Assembly: GCA_018812395.1 (NCBI GenBank)
Contig: JAHJDS010000447.1
Coordinates: forward strand, 1 to 8,430
Origin: Pseudomonadota bacterium
GTDB lineage: Bacteria > Desulfobacterota > Desulfarculia > Desulfarculales > JAHJDS01
DNA length: 8,430 nucleotides
Reading direction: 5' to 3'
In this document: positions 1-5,975 of the stretch, one piece after another
Layout of the letters: every line of letters begins with the position of its first letter
How positions within the stretch are numbered: position 1 is the first letter of the stretch
Notes under the pieces: model-generated
The model's input: the letters and a program-made list of their open reading frames with translations, nothing else
The model's database searches: none
What the model was told of the DNA's origin: nothing
Made by a program: the position numbers and the translations under genes

Positions 1-801
1 CCGGAGCTGAGGGTGCTCTCCCCGGCGGAGTCCTTTGGCCCCCACAACCTGCACCTCAAGATTGACGGCAAGGCCGAGCTGTATTTGCAGTCAGGGTTCA
101 AGAAAATGATCTGCCAGCGCTTCGCATTGAAAGCCGATCCCAAGGTCTGGTTCGAGGTCTTTGTCTACGACATGGGGACCATCGCCCCGGCCTTTGCCGT
201 GTACAGCCAGCAGAAACGGGCCGACGTGCGGGGGCTCGACCTGGGGGCCTTCGCCTATGGCACCAAAAACGCCCTGTTCCTGGTTCACGGGGGGCTCTAC
301 GTCGAAATCATCGGCGCCCAGGCCGATCCGCGGCTGGAAAAGGCCATGGTCGCCCTGGCTCGCAATCTCGTCGCCCGGACCAAGGTCACCGAGCGGTCCA
401 TCGCCGAACTGGGCGTGTTCCCGCCCCAAGGCCTCGAACGCGGCAACCTGCTGTTCTTCACCAACAACGCCTTTGGCTACGACAAATTCGACCGGGTGTT
501 CGCCGCCGGGTACGACCTGGGCGGCCAGAAGGTGACGGCCTTCCTGTCGCGGCGCAAGGACGCGGCCGCGGCCGCGGCCCTGGCCCAAGGATTCGCCCGA
601 TTCCTGATCCGGAACGGGGGCAAGGCCGTGCCGCCGCCGCCGGGCATTCCGGGGTGCGCCGCCGTGGAGATCGCCGGGGTCTACGAGGTCGTCTTCAGCC
701 GCGGGGTGTTCCTGGCCGGAGTGCACCAGGCCGAGAACCGGGCGGCCGCCTTTACCTTGGCCGGACAGCTCTACCGCCGCCTGGGAGAGATCAAGCCATG
801 A
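1..801 (+). CDS. DUF6599 family protein, 5' end cut by window edge
   Basis: The frame is open to the first base, and the GTG at 13 reads best as an internal valine, so the true start and any signal peptide lie upstream. The protein matches my recollection of the DUF6599 family. Its N-terminal signature reads as an 'IDGKAELYLQSGF' stretch near positions 58-99 (family pattern: I-N/D-G-x-A-E-x-Y-x-x-x-G-F), followed by 'EVFVYDMG' and an 'AFAVYSQQKR' stretch. A second, similar-sized half follows, with 'NLLFFTNNAFGYDKF' and a C-terminal part ending in 'VHQAENRAAAF'. No metal or cofactor motif is obvious. No biochemical role is known to me. DUF6599 proteins are usually exported or lipid-anchored and sit beside DUF362 and ferredoxin genes, as here. 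The stop TGA overlaps the next start (ATGA at 798-801), which implies co-transcription and translational coupling. An alanine run is encoded by a short GC repeat at about 561-578. The family call is fairly secure; the function is unknown. Confidence 0.8.
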   Translation, partial: PELRVLSPAESFGPHNLHLKIDGKAELYLQSGFKKMICQRFALKADPKVWFEVFVYDMGTIAPAFAVYSQQKRADVRGLDLGAFAYGTKNALFLVHGGLYVEIIGAQADPRLEKAMVALARNLVARTKVTERSIAELGVFPPQGLERGNLLFFTNNAFGYDKFDRVFAAGYDLGGQKVTAFLSRRKDAAAAAALAQGFARFLIRNGGKAVPPPPGIPGCAAVEIAGVYEVVFSRGVFLAGVHQAENRAAAFTLAGQLYRRLGEIKP

Positions 802-1790
802 GCGCACCGGACCCGCCCGAAAAACTCAGCCGCCGCGAGTTTATGCGGCGGGCGGCCGGCGCCGGCCTGACCCTGGGGGCGGCGGCCGGATTGGGATTCG
901 GGCTCTATGACTCCCGGCCGCCCTCGGCCTCGCCTGAGGAAAAGCGGCCGGTGACCCTGCCCGACTACTCGGTCCCGGCGGCCAAGGGCAGGATGGCCAT
1001 CGTCCATGGCGGCGACCGGATCAAGACGCTGGGGGCGGCCCTGGCCGCCGTGGGCGGGCTCGAGTCCCTGATCAAGAAGGGCGACCGGGTGCTGCTCAAG
1101 GTCAACGCCGCCTTCGCCCTGCCGCCCCAGCTCGGGGCCACGACCAACCCCGAACTTACGGCCGAACTCATCCGGCTGTGCCGGCGGGCCGGGGCCTCCC
1201 GGGTGATCGTCACCGACAACCCGATCAACGATCCGGCCAGCGCCTTCCGGCTGAGCGGCCTCGAGGCGGCCGTCCGCGCCGCCGGGGGCCGGCTGGTCCT
1301 GCCCCGGGCCGAGTTCTTCCGGCCGACCACCCTCCCCGGCGGCCGGCTGATCAAGCACTGGCCCCTGATGGCCGGGCCGCTGGAGGGCATCACCAAACTG
1401 ATCGGTCTCGCCCCGGTCAAGGACCACCACCGCAGCGGCGCCTCGATGACCATGAAGAACTGGTACGGCCTGCTGGGGGGGTCGCGCAACGTGTTCCACC
1501 AGGACATCAACGGCATCATCACCGAGCTGGCCCTGCTGGTCCGGCCGACCCTGGTCATCCTCGACGGCACCATGACGATGATGCGCAACGGCCCCACCGG
1601 CGGGTCCCTGGAAGACCTCAAGAAGACCGACACCATGATCGTCTCCACCGACCAGGTGGCCGCCGACGCCCGCGGGGCCGCCCTGCTGGGCAAGCGCCCG
1701 GCCGACCTGCCCTGGATCGGCCAGGCCGGGGCCCGGGGCGCCGGCACGGTCGACTTCGAAAAGCTCCGGCCCGCGCGGTTGAAGGTTTAG
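798..1790 (+). CDS. Tat-exported DUF362 domain protein
   Basis: This is a 330-residue protein. I chose the ATG at 798 because it overlaps the preceding stop as ATGA, has a purine-rich GGGAGAG at 783-789, and puts a twin-arginine signal at the N-terminus: S-R-R-E-F-M at residues 11-16, then a small-residue hydrophobic stretch at about 19-36. There is no lipobox cysteine, so it may be cleaved or stay anchored by the signal. The body is DUF362-like: 'VLLKVN' at about 98-103, a 'TTNPEL' segment at 116-121, 'RVIVTDNP' at 135-142, 'MKNWYG' at 219-224, and 'DGTMTMMRNGPTGG' at 256-269. DUF362 proteins are often joined to a ferredoxin domain or encoded beside one. This one has no cysteine motifs, and the ferredoxin partner is the next gene, 3 bases downstream. 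No reaction has been assigned to this domain as far as I know. Export and partnership with the polyferredoxin are inferred from the signal and the context. Confidence 0.87.
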   Translation: MSAPDPPEKLSRREFMRRAAGAGLTLGAAAGLGFGLYDSRPPSASPEEKRPVTLPDYSVPAAKGRMAIVHGGDRIKTLGAALAAVGGLESLIKKGDRVLLKVNAAFALPPQLGATTNPELTAELIRLCRRAGASRVIVTDNPINDPASAFRLSGLEAAVRAAGGRLVLPRAEFFRPTTLPGGRLIKHWPLMAGPLEGITKLIGLAPVKDHHRSGASMTMKNWYGLLGGSRNVFHQDINGIITELALLVRPTLVILDGTMTMMRNGPTGGSLEDLKKTDTMIVSTDQVAADARGAALLGKRPADLPWIGQAGARGAGTVDFEKLRPARLKV

Positions 1791-1793
1791 GCC

Positions 1794-3719
1794 ATGCGCA
1801 TCGTGACCGCCCGTCGGATCAGCCAGGTCTTCTTCGTGACCCTGTTTTTGTGGTTCTGCGTCGTCGCCACCCTGGGCGAGCGCTGGTGGCAGTTGCGGGG
1901 CTGGCCCATCAACTGGCTGTTGGAACTGGACCCCCTGGTGGCCCTGGCCACGGCCCTGACCACCGGCGCCGTCTACGCCGGGCTGTTGTGGGCCCTGCTG
2001 ACGGTGGTCCTGACGATCGTGCTGGGGCGGTTCTTCTGCGGCTGGGTCTGCCCCTTCGGGGCGATGCACCAGTTCGTGGGCTGGCTGGGGAGAAGGCGGC
2101 GCAAGGCCGCCCAAAAGACGGCCGTCAACGCCTTTCACCGGGGCCAGGCGATCAAGTACTACCTCCTGGTGTTCCTGCTGACCGCCGGCGCCGGGGGTCT
2201 CTTGAGCCGGGTGCTGGCCGCGCCGTCGAGGGCCACGGCCGTCTCGGCCCTGGTGGCCGCCGGGCTGGCCGTGGCCGTGGCCGTCCTGGCCGTGCTCAAG
2301 ATTTTTGACCGGCCGGGCCGGGCCGTGGCCGTGACCCTGACCCTGACCGGGCTGTGGCTGGCGGTCGGGTTGTGGCTGCCCCTGGACCGGGCCGTGGCCG
2401 CCAGCCTCCAAACGGGCCTGCTGGACCCCATCCCGCTGGTCTACCGCTCAATCAACCTGGTGGTCGCGCCCCTGCTGGACTCGGGCGTTCACCAACTGGC
2501 CGCGGGCACGCGCACCTACGAGGGCACCTTTTTGATCGGCGGCATCTTCGTCGCCGCGCTCCTGCTCAACCTCTGGCGGCCCAGGTTCTATTGCCGTTAC
2601 GTCTGCCCCCTGGGCGCCCTGACGGGCCTGTTGGGCCGGTTCGCGTGGTGGCGGGTGGCCAAGCGCCAAGCGACCTGCCGCGACTGCGGCCTGTGCGAGC
2701 ACCACTGCGAGGGGGCCTGCCGGCCTTCCGGCGAGCTGCGGCACGCCGAGTGCGTGCTGTGCCTCAACTGCCTCGACGGGTGCCCTGACGACGAGATCAC
2801 GTTTAGGCCCCAGAAGTCGGCCGCGGGCGAGATCACCTCGCCCGACCTGACCCGGCGGGGCCTGACGGTGTCGCTGATCTCGGCCGTGACGGCGGTGCCG
2901 ATGCTGCGCCTGAGCGGGCTGCTGGGTCACAACTACGCCCCCCGGCTGGTCCGGCCGCCCGGGGCCCTCCCCGAGGCCGCCTTCCTGGACCGCTGCACCA
3001 AGTGCGGCCAGTGCCTGCGCGTCTGCCCGACCAACGTCCTCCAGCCGGCCGGGCTCCAGGCCGGACTCGAGGGGCTGTGGACGCCGGTGCTGAACTTCCG
3101 GGTGGGCACCAGCGGCTGTCAGCTCATCTGCGTCGCCTGCGGGCACGTCTGCCCCACGGCCGCCATCCGGCCGCTGAGCCTGGACGAGAAGCTGGGGCGG
3201 GGCAAGTACGCCGCGGCCGGGCCGATTCGGATCGGGACCGCCTTCGTGGACCGCGGCCGCTGTCTGCCCTGGGCCATGGACCGGCCGTGCATCGTCTGCC
3301 AGGAGAACTGCCCGGTCAGCCCCAAGGCCATCTTCACCCGGGTCGAGTACCAGACCATCCGCGACGGCCGGCGGCGGGTGATCGAGGCCGACGGCCGCAC
3401 GGCCCGGGTGTCCGGTCCGCCCCTGACGGCCGGCGCCCTGGCCACGGGGGACTACTTCGTGTCCCTGCCGGGCGGCGGCGGCCGGCGGCGGATCAAGGCC
3501 AATAGGGCCGACAGCGTCACCTCGGCCAAACCCTGGACCGCCCCGCCCCGCCCGGGCACGGCCATCGAGATCCAGGTCCGCCTGCAGCGGCCCTACGTGG
3601 ACGTCCGGGCCTGCATCGGCTGCGGGACCTGCGAGCACGAGTGCCCGGTCAGCGGCCTGCGAGCGATCCGGGTCACGGCCGAAAACGAATCGCGCCGCCG
3701 GGGACGCACCTTCCTGTGA
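1794..3719 (+). CDS. Membrane polyferredoxin, NapH-like half fused to NapG/MauM-like half
   Basis: This 641-residue protein starts at ATG 1794, with a GAAGG at 1781-1785. The first half is NapH-like. Hydrophobic helices lie near residues 10-27, 52-78, 121-140, 147-170, 176-197 and 244-261. There are two CxxxCP motifs (C82/C86 and C267/C271), then two cytoplasmic-type [4Fe-4S] motifs (C295/C298/C301/C305 and C320/C323/C326/C330-P). A twin-arginine T-R-R-G-L at 353-357 precedes a further hydrophobic helix at about 357-376. The second half is NapG/MauM-like, with four cysteine sets: C401/404/407/411-P; C442/446/449/453-P; C490/499/502/506-P (the spaced NapG type); and C607/610/613/617-P. About 80 residues without cysteine separate the last two. 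With an inside N-terminus and six helices before the RR motif, the first clusters are cytoplasmic and the last four periplasmic. I infer that it carries electrons across the membrane, perhaps from quinol. NosR and CcoG are less likely, because the FMN region and the CcoG domain order are absent. Confidence 0.88.
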   Translation: MRIVTARRISQVFFVTLFLWFCVVATLGERWWQLRGWPINWLLELDPLVALATALTTGAVYAGLLWALLTVVLTIVLGRFFCGWVCPFGAMHQFVGWLGRRRRKAAQKTAVNAFHRGQAIKYYLLVFLLTAGAGGLLSRVLAAPSRATAVSALVAAGLAVAVAVLAVLKIFDRPGRAVAVTLTLTGLWLAVGLWLPLDRAVAASLQTGLLDPIPLVYRSINLVVAPLLDSGVHQLAAGTRTYEGTFLIGGIFVAALLLNLWRPRFYCRYVCPLGALTGLLGRFAWWRVAKRQATCRDCGLCEHHCEGACRPSGELRHAECVLCLNCLDGCPDDEITFRPQKSAAGEITSPDLTRRGLTVSLISAVTAVPMLRLSGLLGHNYAPRLVRPPGALPEAAFLDRCTKCGQCLRVCPTNVLQPAGLQAGLEGLWTPVLNFRVGTSGCQLICVACGHVCPTAAIRPLSLDEKLGRGKYAAAGPIRIGTAFVDRGRCLPWAMDRPCIVCQENCPVSPKAIFTRVEYQTIRDGRRRVIEADGRTARVSGPPLTAGALATGDYFVSLPGGGGRRRIKANRADSVTSAKPWTAPPRPGTAIEIQVRLQRPYVDVRACIGCGTCEHECPVSGLRAIRVTAENESRRRGRTFL

Positions 3720-3757
3720 CGTCCCGGCTTAGAGATGAACGAGAGCAGATGGACGAA

Positions 3758-3767
3758 CCATCGATGG
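3758..3767. repeat. 10-base perfect palindrome overlapping a ribosome binding site
   Basis: The sequence CCATCGATGG is its own reverse complement. It lies in the 57-base gap before the aldo/keto reductase gene, and its last two bases are the first two of the GGAG ribosome binding site. It could be a small operator or just chance; the evidence is only the symmetry and its place. Confidence 0.4.
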
Positions 3768-3769
3768 AG
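3766..3769 (+). promoter_or_regulatory. Ribosome binding site that decides the reductase start
   Basis: GGAG lies 7 bases before the ATG at 3777. The alternative in-frame ATG at 3735 has only a weak AGAG directly against it and would put 14 extra residues before the Tat signal. The site therefore supports 3777 as the start. Confidence 0.7.
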
Positions 3770-3776
3770 TGAGATC

Positions 3777-4988
3777 ATGGCGAATGACGGCGTTTCACGT
3801 CGAGACTTCTTGAGGACGGCGGCGGTGGCCGCCGGCGCAACGGGGGCGGCCGGGGCCGCCGGAGCCCTGGGGTCCGGCCCGACCGAGGCCCAGGCCGCAC
3901 CGGCAACGACCATGCCCCGGCGGACCTTCGGCAAGAGCGGGATCAAGGTCCCGATCCTGGCCCTGGGCGGCATCTTCGACACCCCCAACAACCAACTGGT
4001 GCTGAGGCAGGCCCTGAGGCTGGGCGTGACCTACTGGGACACGGCCGAGCGGTACGGCTGGGGCCGCAGCGAGCTGGGCATCGGCATGTATTTGGCCAAG
4101 AACCCCACGGCCCGCAAGGACATCTTCCTGGTCAGCAAGGGCCGGAGCCGCGACCCCAAAGAACTGACCAAAGCCCTGGACCAGTCCCTCAAGCGGCTCA
4201 AGACCAGCTACGTGGACCTCTACTTCGTCCACGCCGTGGACGAAATCTCCGAGCTGGGTCCGGGCCTCAAGGCCTGGGGCGAGCAGAAGAAGAAGGAGGG
4301 CAAGATCAAGCTGCTGGGCTTCTCCTCCCACCAGAACATGGCCGCCTGCCTGGCCGCGGCCCCCAAGCTGGGGTGGGTGGACGGGATCATGTTCACCTAC
4401 AACTACCGGGTGATGAATACGCCCCAGATGCGCCGGGCGGTCGAGGCCTGCCACCGGGCCGGCATCGGCCTGACGGCGATGAAGACCCAGGGCGGCCGCA
4501 GTTACTCGACCGACAGCGCCGCCGAGGCCAAGCTGGTCGACCGGTTCACCAAGCGCGGGTTCACGCCCCAGCAGGCCCATCTCAAGGCGGTCTGGGAGGA
4601 CAACCGCATCGCCTCCATCTGCTCGGCCATGTACAACCTGACCGTCCTGGCCTCGAACGTGGCCGCGGCCCTGGACCGGACCAAGCTCTCGGCCATCGAC
4701 CACGAACTCCTGCGCCGGGTGGCCGCCGCGGGCGGCTACTGCGCCGGCTGCGGCAGCATCTGCCAAACCCTGGTCAGCGGGGGCGCCCCGGTGGCCGACG
4801 TGATGCGGTGCCTGATGTACGCCCGCCAGTACGGCGACCGGGACCTGGCCCGGGAGACCTACGCCGAGATCCCGACCGCCGTCCGGGTTCGCTTGGCCGG
4901 ACTGGACTACGGCCCGGCCGAAAAGGCCTGTCCCCAGGGTGTGCCCATCGGCCGCCTGATGCGGGAGGCGGTCCGGGAACTGGCCTGA
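3777..4988 (+). CDS. Tat-exported aldo/keto reductase with C-terminal [4Fe-4S] cysteines
   Basis: This 403-residue protein starts at ATG 3777 (GGAG 7 bases upstream). It has a Tat signal, S-R-R-D-F-L at residues 7-12, then an Ala/Gly-rich hydrophobic stretch at about 15-32 and a likely signal peptidase site after A-Q-A at 38-40. A soluble periplasmic protein is expected. The mature part is an aldo/keto reductase TIM barrel that opens with a 'FGKSGIKVP' strand. It keeps the catalytic tetrad: D88 and Y93 (in 'DTAERYGWGRSE'), K121 ('LVSKG') and H152 ('YFVHAVD'). The C-terminal extension has C322-x2-C325-x3-C329 and then C385-P-x-G-V-x-I, the cluster-binding arrangement of the ferredoxin-like AKR subfamily. 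A conserved 'MRCLMYARQYGDRDLARETY' helix lies between them. The substrate is unknown. NADPH is not expected outside the cytoplasm, so I infer that electrons come through the iron-sulfur cluster from the polyferredoxin just upstream. It is the last gene of the operon, with a terminator 14 bases after the stop. Confidence 0.9.
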   Translation: MANDGVSRRDFLRTAAVAAGATGAAGAAGALGSGPTEAQAAPATTMPRRTFGKSGIKVPILALGGIFDTPNNQLVLRQALRLGVTYWDTAERYGWGRSELGIGMYLAKNPTARKDIFLVSKGRSRDPKELTKALDQSLKRLKTSYVDLYFVHAVDEISELGPGLKAWGEQKKKEGKIKLLGFSSHQNMAACLAAAPKLGWVDGIMFTYNYRVMNTPQMRRAVEACHRAGIGLTAMKTQGGRSYSTDSAAEAKLVDRFTKRGFTPQQAHLKAVWEDNRIASICSAMYNLTVLASNVAAALDRTKLSAIDHELLRRVAAAGGYCAGCGSICQTLVSGGAPVADVMRCLMYARQYGDRDLARETYAEIPTAVRVRLAGLDYGPAEKACPQGVPIGRLMREAVRELA

Positions 4989-5001
4989 GCCGACGATCGC
5001 C

Positions 5002-5038
5002 GGCGCGGCGGGGGCGGACTCTCGCTGCGCCATTTTTT
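5002..5038 (+). terminator. Rho-independent terminator after the reductase gene
   Basis: The stem pairs GGCGCGGCG (5002-5010) with CGCTGCGCC (5023-5031), nine pairs with one G-U. It can extend inward to 13 pairs (5011-5014 with 5019-5022, two of these G-U), leaving the tetraloop CGGA. Six T residues follow at 5033-5038, one base after the stem. It closes the four-gene operon on the + strand and separates it from the creatininase gene. Confidence 0.85.
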
Positions 5039-5118
5039 ACAGGGGACCGATGGGTAGGAATCGCGGCCGCCATGGTGACGCCCCTGATGGGGAGCTATCG
5101 GCCCGCTGTCGCGGGTGA
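5039..5118 (+). other. Unassigned non-coding stretch with nested inverted repeats
   Basis: This stretch lies between the terminator and a candidate -35 box. It shows CCGAT (5047-5051) matched by ATCGG (5097-5101), enclosing CCCC-TGAT-GGGG (5081-5092). A separate CCCGC-TGTC-GCGGG hairpin follows at 5102-5115. GCGGCCGC at 5063-5070 is a palindrome. I could not match it to a riboswitch class or small RNA that I know, and such short stems arise easily by chance in GC-rich DNA. No convincing coding frame is present. Confidence 0.3.
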
Positions 5119-5119
5119 C

Positions 5120-5151
5120 TTGACAAACTTCCCGGTTGTTGGTTGTTTTAT
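5120..5151 (+). promoter_or_regulatory. Candidate sigma70-type promoter for the creatininase gene
   Basis: A perfect TTGACA lies at 5120-5125 in a locally AT-richer stretch. The best -10 match is TTTTAT at 5146-5151 (4 of 6), but the spacer is 20 bases, longer than the usual 17. At 17 bases the hexamer TTGTTT (5143-5148) matches poorly. Its position after a terminator and about 90 bases before a start codon supports a promoter here. The exact elements are uncertain. Confidence 0.4.
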
Positions 5152-5162
5152 CGTCGGGAGGG

Positions 5163-5184
5163 CCGGGGCGCCTCCGGACCCCGG
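5163..5184 (+). repeat. Inverted repeat in the creatininase leader
   Basis: CCGGGG (5163-5168) is matched by CCCCGG (5179-5184) across a 10-base loop. It lies just downstream of the candidate promoter, so it would be in the 5' untranslated leader. It could be a leader hairpin or chance. Confidence 0.35.
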
Positions 5185-5187
5185 ACG

Positions 5188-5208
5188 AACGGCCCCGGGC
5201 GGGCCGTT
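5188..5208 (+). repeat. Perfect 8-pair hairpin in the creatininase leader
   Basis: AACGGCCC (5188-5195) and GGGCCGTT (5201-5208) are exact reverse complements around a 5-base loop. A run of six T residues lies at 5220-5225, 11 bases after the stem, immediately before the ribosome binding site. That distance is too long for a standard terminator, but it could act as a weak attenuator or leader stabiliser. Confidence 0.5.
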
Positions 5209-5225
5209 ATGTTTGAAAGTTTTTT

Positions 5226-5231
5226 AAGGAG
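5226..5231 (+). promoter_or_regulatory. Strong ribosome binding site of the creatininase gene
   Basis: AAGGAG ends 5 bases before the ATG at 5237. This is the best Shine-Dalgarno match in the window and fixes the start. Confidence 0.8.
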
Positions 5232-5236
5232 AGGGA

Positions 5237-5965
5237 ATGGACATCGACCGCCTGACCCGCGACCAGTTCCAGCGAGCGGTCGGCGAGACCGACCTGGTGA
5301 TCCTGCCCGTGGGGGCCGTGGAGCAGCACGGGCCCCACCTGCCCCTGGGCACCGACTTCTTCCACGCCCAGGAGCTGGCCCGGGCCGTGGCCCGGCGGAC
5401 CGGGTGCCTGGTGGCCCCCGCCCTGACCTACGGCGTCTGCCGCTCGACGGCCCTGTTTCCCGGCAGCCTGACCATCCGGCCCGAGACCCTCAAGGCCCTG
5501 GCCCTCGACGTCGGGGCCGCCCTTTTTCGCCAGGGGCTCCGGCGCCTGCTGATGGTCACCGGCCACGCCGGCAGCGGCCACATGCCGATGTTGATCGAGG
5601 CCGGCGAGGCCCTGCGCGACCGGTTCCCGGGCACGGTGATCGCCGTGGTCAACGTTCTGGACCTGCTGACGGAGGTCTACGAGGAGACGGACGATCTGAT
5701 CACCGACGACCAGGACGGGCACGCCGGCGAGGTCGAGACCTCGCTGATGATCCACCTCCACCCCGACCTGGTCCGTGGCACGGCCGAGGCCGAGTATCCG
5801 ACCTTTCCTAAATATATCTTGAGTCGTGATCCGCGAAAGTACTGGCCCGGCGGGGTCTGGGGCGATCCCACCCGGGCGACCCGGGACAAGGGGGAGCAGC
5901 TGTTCCAAGCCGAGGTCGAGAAACTGGTTCAACTCATCGACCGGATGCGCCAATTCGCGGACTGA
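5237..5965 (+). CDS. Creatininase family metallohydrolase
   Basis: This 242-residue protein has the length usual for the family, and its start is fixed by AAGGAG 5 bases before. Creatininase-family enzymes are two-metal hydrolases acting on cyclic or linear amides. Members include creatinine amidohydrolase, the riboflavin-pathway FAPy deformylase (ArfB) and the mycofactocin peptidase MftE. Metal-ligand motifs are visible: E29-Q-H31-G-P-H34-L-P-L-G-T-D40 near the N-terminus, T-G-H110-A-G at 108-112, and D160-G-H-A-G-E-V-E167-T-S at 160-169. The usual G-H-G-G-N block reads G-H-A-G-S here. No signal peptide is present, so it should be cytoplasmic. The substrate cannot be told from sequence, and no mycofactocin or flavin genes lie next to it. 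It is transcribed alone, after a terminator, from its own leader. An AT-rich codon patch at 5804-5836 stands out from the rest of the gene. The family call is firm; the specific activity is open. Confidence 0.88.
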   Translation: MDIDRLTRDQFQRAVGETDLVILPVGAVEQHGPHLPLGTDFFHAQELARAVARRTGCLVAPALTYGVCRSTALFPGSLTIRPETLKALALDVGAALFRQGLRRLLMVTGHAGSGHMPMLIEAGEALRDRFPGTVIAVVNVLDLLTEVYEETDDLITDDQDGHAGEVETSLMIHLHPDLVRGTAEAEYPTFPKYILSRDPRKYWPGGVWGDPTRATRDKGEQLFQAEVEKLVQLIDRMRQFAD

Positions 5966-5975
5966 ATCCAGCCTT

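Noticed and set aside
556..580. GCGGCC repeat in the DUF6599 gene
   Set aside because: It is explained by an alanine run written with GC-ending codons; there is no sign of frame disruption.
654..797. Upstream extension of the DUF362 frame
   Set aside because: It would overlap most of the end of the DUF6599 gene with Arg-rich sequence and bury the Tat signal; the ATG at 798 is better placed.
1178..2308. Second + strand frame of 376 codons across the DUF362/polyferredoxin junction
   Set aside because: It is an Arg/Pro/Gly-rich shadow with no family motif, overlapping two well-supported genes.
2332..2350. Short tandem CTGACC-type repeat in the polyferredoxin gene
   Set aside because: It encodes alternating Thr-Leu in a membrane helix with common codons and is too short to be a functional repeat array.
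771..2411. Long minus-strand open frame of 546 codons opposite the DUF362 and polyferredoxin genes
   Set aside because: It is low-complexity Gly/Pro/Gln/His-rich translation typical of an antisense frame in GC-rich DNA, while the + strand frames have clear domains and Tat signals.
2448..3638. Minus-strand open frame of 396 codons opposite the polyferredoxin
   Set aside because: It is the same antisense artefact; the + strand carries six ferredoxin-type cysteine sets.
3735..3776. Earlier ATG for the aldo/keto reductase
   Set aside because: It has a weak ribosome binding site, and the extra residues before the twin-arginine signal are not Tat-like; 3777 has GGAG at the right distance.
3795..5033. 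Minus-strand frame of 412 codons opposite the reductase
   Set aside because: It is a Gly/Ala/Val/Leu-rich shadow with no recognisable domain.
5143..5811. + strand frame starting in the creatininase leader
   Set aside because: It becomes Pro/Arg/Gly-rich shadow sequence over the creatininase gene and has no ribosome binding site or motif.
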